7,183 nt of DNA from an uncultured Clostridia bacterium (GTDB taxonomy: Bacteria > Bacillota > Clostridia > Oscillospirales > CAG-272): NCBI GenBank assembly GCA_946404295.1, contig CAMJDE010000094.1, positions 1 through 7,183 on the forward strand, in the 5' to 3' direction. The stretch's first letter is position 1. Each line of letters begins with the position of its first letter. Shown here piece by piece: positions 1-5,700 of this stretch. The translations under genes were made by a program, and so were the position numbers. The notes beneath the pieces are model-generated. The model saw only the letters and a list, made by a program, of their open reading frames with translations, ran no database searches and was not told where the DNA came from.

Positions 1-222
1 CGCAACGCGGAGAACAGCCGAAAAGCCGTAAAGAAGCGGAAAGACGAGTACCCCTTGGACGTTGACCGTTCTACGGAAGAATGGCTGGAAACGCTGATGG
101 GGAAAGTCTCTTTTGAAAAATGGTACTGCGGGCATTATCACGTGGACAAGACGCTCGGCAAGATCCGGATGCTGCACCGCGCGATTCTGCCCTTTTCTGA
201 AAGCGAGGGGAACGGCGTATGA
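1..222 (+). CDS. Metallophosphoesterase, C-terminal fragment (5' end outside window)
   Basis: The frame is open from base 1 to a TGA at 220-222 and encodes the last 73 residues of a protein that begins upstream. The diagnostic segment is KWYCGHYHVDK (codons about 118-150), in which GHYH is the last metal-ligand motif (GHxH) of calcineurin-like metallophosphoesterases. The following segment, KIRMLHRAILPF, resembles the closing beta strands of the small Firmicutes and phage metallophosphatases. Members use a two-metal centre to hydrolyse phosphomonoesters or phosphodiesters. The other metal-ligand motifs (DxH, GDxxD, GNHE) would lie upstream, so the substrate cannot be judged. The stop overlaps the start of the next gene in an ATGA arrangement (219-222), which suggests translational coupling. 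The family call is fairly sure; the specific function is unknown. Confidence 0.8.
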   Translation, partial: RNAENSRKAVKKRKDEYPLDVDRSTEEWLETLMGKVSFEKWYCGHYHVDKTLGKIRMLHRAILPFSESEGNGV

Positions 223-1277
223 CGCGATTGCCCGAGCTTGATCCCACGACCGTTCTGCTTGCGATTGCGACGGTCGGGATTCTGATCGGTTCCGTTCGGA
301 TCAGGCGCGTCGGTCTTTCGCTCGCCGGGGTATTATGCGCCGCGCTGCTGTGCGGGACGGCTTTCCCGGATCTGTCCGAAAACTACGGCGAACTGCTGTC
401 CTTCTGTACGAAACTCGGACTGTCGCTGTTCGTTTCCTGTATTGCAGTACAGGCGGGACAAGCGTTCCGATACCTGACCCGACGGAAAGCGATCAAGGCG
501 TTCTTTTCGGGAATGGTGATCGTGTCCTGCGGTGGGATTCCGATCCTTTTGTGCTCGCGTTTGTGCCGGGCGTCCGCAGACCTTTCCGCCGGGGTGTTTG
601 CGGGAAGTTTGACAAGCACCCCCGCCCTGGCGGAAGCCACCGAACTGTTCGGGGCGGCGCCGGCTATCGGCTATGCTGTCTCCTATTGCTTCGGGCTCCT
701 TTTGATCGTCCTGTTCGTGCAGATAATGCGGGGAGAATCGGTGATAGAAACGAAAACACAGACGTTCGAAACAAAAAAGGCGGTTGATCCGTTCCCGGTT
801 GTGTTGATTGCGGCGTTGGTCGGAAACGTCCTGTCTCGGTTCACCTTCGTCAGCACGACCACCGGGATCCTGATTGTCGGGATTCTCTGCGGGGTTCTGT
901 TTGGGGCTTTCAAAAGGGCTTTGCCGGATCTGAACCAGATCCGTTCGCTCGGACTGATCCTGTTCTTTATCGGGACGGGATTGTCCGCCGGCGGAACTCT
1001 GAAAGAAACGGTCCGATGGGAGTGGTTCTGTCTCGGGCTTTCCGCGTCGCTCGGCGCCGTCGGGATCGGGTACGTTTGCTTGCGGTTCTTGTTCCGATAC
1101 GATCGGGCGGACGCGCTTGCCGTTCTTTGCGGCGGGATGACAAGCACCCCGGCAATCAGCGTTTTGCGTCCCGCACCGGAACGGCTGCCTCTCTATACGG
1201 TCTCCTATACGGGGGCGCTCTGTGCGCTGCTCGTTTGGGTAAGAATATTCTATTTTATCGCGGAAAGGGGGTGGTGA
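219..1277 (+). CDS. AspT/YidE/YbjL-family membrane transporter lacking RCK_C domains
   Basis: This 352-residue polytopic membrane protein belongs to the aspartate:alanine exchanger (Asp-Al_Ex, YidE/YbjL duplication) family. Two homologous halves are visible. LGLSLFVSCIAVQAG (66-80) pairs with LGLILFFIGTGLSAG (244-258). GVFAGSLTSTPALAEA (125-140) pairs with AVLCGGMTSTPAISVL (301-316). GYAVSYCFGL (151-160) pairs with LYTVSYTGAL (325-334). The TSTPA signature is typical of the family, and roughly ten hydrophobic segments cover the chain. Known members are about 540-560 residues, with two RCK_C (TrkA_C) domains between the halves. Here only a polar linker of about 22 residues (171-192) separates them, so this is a membrane-only form. 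The ATG at 219 has a GAGGGG ribosome site 8 nt upstream and overlaps the preceding stop. The substrate is unknown; an amino or dicarboxylic acid would be a guess from AspT. Confidence 0.86.
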   Translation: MTRLPELDPTTVLLAIATVGILIGSVRIRRVGLSLAGVLCAALLCGTAFPDLSENYGELLSFCTKLGLSLFVSCIAVQAGQAFRYLTRRKAIKAFFSGMVIVSCGGIPILLCSRLCRASADLSAGVFAGSLTSTPALAEATELFGAAPAIGYAVSYCFGLLLIVLFVQIMRGESVIETKTQTFETKKAVDPFPVVLIAALVGNVLSRFTFVSTTTGILIVGILCGVLFGAFKRALPDLNQIRSLGLILFFIGTGLSAGGTLKETVRWEWFCLGLSASLGAVGIGYVCLRFLFRYDRADALAVLCGGMTSTPAISVLRPAPERLPLYTVSYTGALCALLVWVRIFYFIAERGW

Positions 1278-1278
1278 T

Positions 1279-1587
1279 ATGGTATGGACTGCATGGCTGA
1301 TTCCGATCTGTACGACCGTGATCGGCGGAATGATCCTGTTCTATCTGAAAGCGGTCTTTCGGAAGCAACAGAAAAAAGAAGACCTGAGAGATCAGGCAAA
1401 GAAGGAAGAAACCGCAATGGTTCTCGAAACGCTGAACGCCGTCGGTAAACTGACGGTCGCCAACACGATCGCGCTGCGGGACGGAAAAACCAACGGCGAA
1501 ATCGCAGCGGCGCTCTCCGAGTACGAACACGTTGAGAAGAAACTGTATCGGTATCTTGTGCGTTGTCACTCGGAATTCGTGAGTTGA
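1279..1587 (+). CDS. Small single-pass membrane protein with charged helical tail, unknown function
   Basis: This 102-residue protein starts one base after the transporter stop, with AAAGGGGG at 1264-1271 as ribosome site. Residues about 4-24 (TAWLIPICTTVIGGMILFYLK) form one hydrophobic helix, followed by a strongly basic and charged stretch (KAVFRKQQKKEDLRDQAKK). By the positive-inside rule the tail should be cytoplasmic. The tail (about 30-95) is predicted by eye to be helical with coiled-coil character, and it contains AVGKLTVANTIALRDGKTNGE followed by an amphipathic C-terminal segment. I do not recognise a named family. The architecture, short N-terminal anchor plus charged helix, resembles small phage-type or holin-like membrane proteins, but that is only shape similarity. 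The tight spacing argues that it is a real gene co-translated with the transporter. Function should be treated as unknown. Confidence 0.72.
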   Translation: MVWTAWLIPICTTVIGGMILFYLKAVFRKQQKKEDLRDQAKKEETAMVLETLNAVGKLTVANTIALRDGKTNGEIAAALSEYEHVEKKLYRYLVRCHSEFVS

Positions 1588-1605
1588 CGAATGTAATTTT
1601 CAAGG

Positions 1606-1612
1606 AAGGAGG
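1606..1612 (+). promoter_or_regulatory. Strong Shine-Dalgarno that sets a TTG start
   Basis: AAGGAGG lies 7 nt before a TTG at 1620-1622 that is in frame with the downstream DNRLRE gene. The open frame reaches further upstream (to a TTG at 1563 inside the previous gene), but that start has no comparable ribosome site. An ATG at 1615 is only 2 nt from the site and reads ATG-ATT-TGA, so it cannot start the gene. Confidence 0.75.
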
Positions 1613-1619
1613 AGATGAT

Positions 1620-2747
1620 TTGAACTCTGTTATTCAAGAGATCGAGAAGATCCGCAACGGGAAACCGTTTCGGCTGATCGATTCGTTTTACAATCGGTAT
1701 TCGGTCGTTTGCCGGGAAGCGGACGGAACGAAAACGGCGTACTGCTTCAGCGTTCCGATCCGCAGCGTCAAAACGGGGGAACTCGTTGATCTGCGCTTTT
1801 CTCACCGCAAGAACGGAAGCGTACTGAACGGCAGCGAAGCCACCGTGACGATTACCGATCGGGCGCACTTTGCAAATCCCTACGGATGCTGTGAAGTGTT
1901 TTTCAAAGGACGGCTGACAAAGAAAACGGTCGATACAATCCAGTTTTTCGACGCCGACGTACAAACCGAGATTCGCCCGACTTTAAACGGACTGCTGTTC
2001 GTTCTGGATTGCAAAGCAAACGCGCAGCCCGAATTCGTTCTGAAAACGGACCGGATCTTTGCATCGACCCGCGCCAACGATCGGTATTTTTCGGTGATGA
2101 GAGAGAAGTTCGTTCCGCTCGTTACCGTTTCCTGCGTCGGCTTACTCAACGCCAAAGGAAAGGTGACCTCTCCCTGCAGGATCGAGAACGAGCAAACCGG
2201 AGAAAAAGAATATACGGTTCGGTTCGTATCCGAGAGCAAGAGCCGATTCCGGGTCGCCGTCGAGATCAATATGCAGGAAACGAAACTGTTTCAGGACACG
2301 ACCGTCGAAAGCTATTTCCCCAAACGGAACAACGCTTTCGGAAGCGTCGCGTTCTTAGGCAAAAGCAGACAGTTCGGCGAACAATGGTTGTATTCCCGTT
2401 TGGAATCGGCCAACATCCGGCAATTACAGAACAAAAAGATCCTGAAAACGATTCTGCATATCCCGCAACTGGGCACCAACAAAAAAAACTTGTCGGTTCG
2501 CCGCGTCGTAAAGCGGTTTTGCAGTTTCGGGTCGAATTGGGAGAATAAGATCGCCGTTTTCGATCCCGTTGCCGAATCGACCGTTTCAAACGGATATCAG
2601 CATCTGGATATCTCGGAGATTCTCGGTAGTTTAAAAAACAAATCCGAGAATTACGTGATTCAGGCACCAAACGCAAATTCCCCTATCATAGTCTCAACCG
2701 GAGACTGTTTCCACGCGCCTCAAATACTTGAGGTTCAATTTCAATAA
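1620..2747 (+). CDS. DNRLRE-domain protein, partner of the downstream RHS/YD protein
   Basis: From the TTG at 1620 this gives 375 residues, ending at TAA 2745-2747. There is no signal peptide or membrane helix. Residues 1-225 look beta-rich and match no family I can name; they contain PYGCC (87-91). From residue 226 the DNRLRE pattern appears: QDTTVESYFP, then the FGSVAFLGKS segment, then a later strand-rich stretch, then HLDISEILGSLKNKSENYVI, and a terminal PQILEVQFQ. This fits the usual order (D-T-x-V-x-S-Y at the start, D-I-T/S...xNxGF in the middle, P-x-L-x-V-x-Y at the end). DNRLRE domains are beta-sandwich modules common in Firmicutes surface and RHS/WapA-like proteins. The gene lies 32 nt before an RHS gene with its own DNRLRE domain, so a structural or accessory role with that protein is inferred. 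The exact function is unknown. The alternative 394-residue start at 1563 is less likely. Confidence 0.8.
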   Translation: MNSVIQEIEKIRNGKPFRLIDSFYNRYSVVCREADGTKTAYCFSVPIRSVKTGELVDLRFSHRKNGSVLNGSEATVTITDRAHFANPYGCCEVFFKGRLTKKTVDTIQFFDADVQTEIRPTLNGLLFVLDCKANAQPEFVLKTDRIFASTRANDRYFSVMREKFVPLVTVSCVGLLNAKGKVTSPCRIENEQTGEKEYTVRFVSESKSRFRVAVEINMQETKLFQDTTVESYFPKRNNAFGSVAFLGKSRQFGEQWLYSRLESANIRQLQNKKILKTILHIPQLGTNKKNLSVRRVVKRFCSFGSNWENKIAVFDPVAESTVSNGYQHLDISEILGSLKNKSENYVIQAPNANSPIIVSTGDCFHAPQILEVQFQ

Positions 2748-2765
2748 AACAAAAAACAAGTCTTG

Positions 2766-2770
2766 AAAGG
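2766..2770 (+). promoter_or_regulatory. Ribosome binding site of the RHS gene
   Basis: AAAGG lies 9 nt before the ATG at 2780 within the A-rich 32-nt gap (2748-2779). It is a weaker match to the anti-Shine-Dalgarno than the site of the preceding gene. No -35/-10 pair is visible in the gap, so the RHS gene probably shares its transcript with the genes upstream. Confidence 0.6.
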
Positions 2771-2779
2771 ACAACAAAA

Positions 2780-5700
2780 ATGAAAAAGTTTAAAAAATGG
2801 TTTGATTCCGCCATTATCAAAGAAGATGAATCGAAAACCGGGAGCAACGAACGGCATTTCGTTTTGAACAACGGGACCAGAAAGGCGGTCTTTTCGCCGA
2901 GTCCCATGAACTACTTCGACGAGGAAGAGAAGGTCTGGAAACCGATCGACAACTCGCTGAAGAAAACCGGGGACGGTTACGTTGCCCGGCTTGGCAAGTA
3001 TACCGCCATGCTCTCGAAAAAAGACGAGAACGAAACGGTCGAGGTCGGGAACGGCGACGACCTGATCTCCTGGGAGTATCTCGGCAATAACGCCAACCTC
3101 TTCCCCGGTTCGGAAAAGGGTAGAAGCCCGTCCGCCGTCAAGCGACAGTCCAAACTGAACGTGAAAACGAAGATCCGGGACTCGTTCAACCTGACGAGTA
3201 CGAGCCGCGCCGTTTTCGCCGACGCGGAGGGGGACGTCGATCTCGACTATTCCATTGAGGGCAACGGTGTGAAAGAGAACATCCTGATCAAGGAGAAGAG
3301 CGACAGTTATCACTACTATTTCCGGCTTCGTGTGACGGGCTTTGAGATGAGAACCGCTGCCGACGGCGTTGGTCTCGAGTTCTACAAGACGGGTATTGAT
3401 CCCGAACAGGCAGAGGCGCAGAACCCCGAGTTCGTGATGCCCGCGCCGTTTATGTACGATGCAAACGGTGAACGCAGCGACGAGGTTCGGTTCTCGGTTG
3501 AGAGAATCGAGGACGGCGTCTATCTTTTCTCGATTGAAGCGTCCTCGGAATGGATCAACGCGGAGGAACGTGTCTTCCCCGTTTGTATCGATCCGCAGCT
3601 GTTGAGTGCGAACGGCACATACAACGTCTCCGTGACGCACAATCAGTATCAGTGGTGCGAATGCGACGGTGGGTGTTGCTGTGATGAAAGCGATTGGGTA
3701 CGTACCGGTCAGTACTATCTCAACAACATTCATTTGGATTATACCTACCGTTCCGAAAAAACGAACGCTATGCTTCGCATCCGGAAAAGCGAGCTCGGCA
3801 TTGACAGCGACAGAGTTCTTTCCGCCAAACTGGTTTTCCGGCAGTATGTAGGGCAGCATCGTTGTGACCGCGTGATCGTTCATTTCGGCAATTCAATTCG
3901 CTACGATCATTTGGAAGGCGACGAACTGTCAGCCAACATTACCAATCTGTATAAAAATGCCGCCGGTGATTTCGACGTGGAAATGTCTATTGAGTCTTCG
4001 GGAGGAATCCGAGAGTTCTATCTGCCGACCATCGAGATCTCCTATCAGCCCGACACCGTCGAGCCGATTCGGAAAACGCTCTCGGTCGGGAAAGGTGTGA
4101 ACGCGGAGTTTGACGTTCTTTCGGGGAACGAAACGGTTATCATCGACGATATTGAGGATCCGGTTCTCGGCGTTTCGGTTGCACACGTTTTCAAACCGAA
4201 CAACGAGTTTGACGAATACGGCAAGGATTATCGGCTGAATCTAGATGAAAAGATGATCAAAACGAGTACGTCTCCTACCGGAGCAGAATATGCCTATACG
4301 GACGCGCTCGGAGACGTTCATATGTTTGACGAACATCTGTATCGCATCAATGCCGACGGTGAAAAAGAGTATATCATCTCCGGAATCGACTCGATTACCG
4401 CGGATGCCGACGGCCGCCTGTGGCAGAATGGAACCGAGGTGTTTCGTGAACTGACGACCGACAGAGGACTTCGCGCGTCGGCTCGCCTTGAAAATGTCGT
4501 CAACAACGCGGAATGGGTGGAGAAACGTGTTGACGAAGAAAAACAGGTCGAAGAGCAAGCAAATTCGTACAAGGATATGCTCTGCAACTTCGTCTCCGTC
4601 GACCGAACCTATGGATCTCGCAGTTCTGCCGTGACTCCCGGAAAGCTGACTTCTCCGGAACTGATTGAATCGTTTCTGAACGATATCGGTTGTCACACGC
4701 TGTTGCTCCTTACGAAAGAGGAACAACTGGGATACAAATCTTTGCTCACGCAAAAAGATTCTTTGCTTGCTTCGAGGACCTCGCTCGTCCTGCAAAAAGA
4801 GAGTTTGAGAGACAGCGCGAGAAGCCTGCTTCTTCAGTATAATTCCCCGGATTCGTTTGCTTACCAAACAAAGAGCGACACCGTGCAAAAAACCGGATTG
4901 AATCTGGAAAAGAACAGCATTCAATATCAGATTGACAATCCACAAACCGGTACTGATACTACTAGCCTATCTGCTCAATTGAATTTGATTGGCACTGAAA
5001 ACACTCCCGGCACTACCCGATTCGGTCTTTTGGTTGATAGCAATAATCTGATTCAAAGTCAAGAGAATCAATGGAACAATCAAAAAGTTCTTATTGAAAA
5101 CCAAATCAGAAACTTTCCGTATGAATACAGCGATATTTATACGGGTGCAACTCTTCCTCATGGGACTGTTGACGGTACGTTGACTCGTCAAAACTCTAAT
5201 GCGCAAGCGCAGATCAGGGCTATTGATAAGCAACTGTCGGATTTGGATGAACAGATTAATCTGTACATTGCAAAATCTCTTACGTATCAGACTCAGTTCC
5301 GGAACTACTACAAGGAGTATCTTAACCTTAACAATCAGTTGAAGAGTCTGAGAATGCAGGTCCCCGTCGCGTATCTCATCTCGGACGACGCCGTAAAGGG
5401 ATTCAACTTCCGGGGCGAACTGGTTTTCGTGCAGGATAAGTACGGCAAGTATATCGTGATCGAACGGGATACGTATGCCATCACCGCAAACGCCGTCAAC
5501 GTGAAACGAATCACTTCGGTTTCCGATCAGGACGGAAAGACGATGAAGTTCCTCTATAACGGAAACAACAAACTCTCGGAGATCTGCAACAGTCTCGGGG
5601 AGAGAGTGCGGTTCAAGTACGATAACGACGGTCATCTGACCGACGTCGAGCGCGAGAATCAGCCCTCCTTGACCTTGCAGTATAATCCTTCGTTCAGCAA

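Noticed and set aside
335..787. 150-codon plus-strand frame inside the transporter gene
   Set aside because: Arginine-rich, low-plausibility translation in a different frame from the clear multi-helix transporter; a shadow frame.
610..1150. 13-nt direct repeat TGACAAGCACCCC at 610-622 and 1138-1150
   Set aside because: Both copies encode the TSTP motif in the two homologous halves of the transporter, so it reflects protein-level duplication and not a mobile or regulatory repeat.
1584..1589. TTGACG as a possible -35 promoter element before the DNRLRE gene
   Set aside because: The expected -10 position falls on the purine-rich Shine-Dalgarno region (AGGAGG), with no TATAAT-like hexamer.
1563..1619. 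Upstream TTG (1563) as start of the DNRLRE gene
   Set aside because: It would overlap the previous gene by 25 nt and has no ribosome site, while TTG 1620 has AAGGAGG at good spacing.
2718..2733. Inverted repeat CCTCAA-ATAC-TTGAGG at the end of the DNRLRE gene
   Set aside because: A 6-bp stem with a 4-nt loop lies inside the coding end and is not followed by a T run, so it is not a convincing terminator; probably chance.
2741..3883. 380-codon open frame on the minus strand
   Set aside because: Same codon-aligned antisense shadow of the RHS N-terminal region; the plus strand has a ribosome site, ATG and family motifs.
4241..4945. 234-codon open frame on the minus strand
   Set aside because: Again in codon register opposite the RHS gene, ending at the complement of a sense CTA at 4241; no domain seen.
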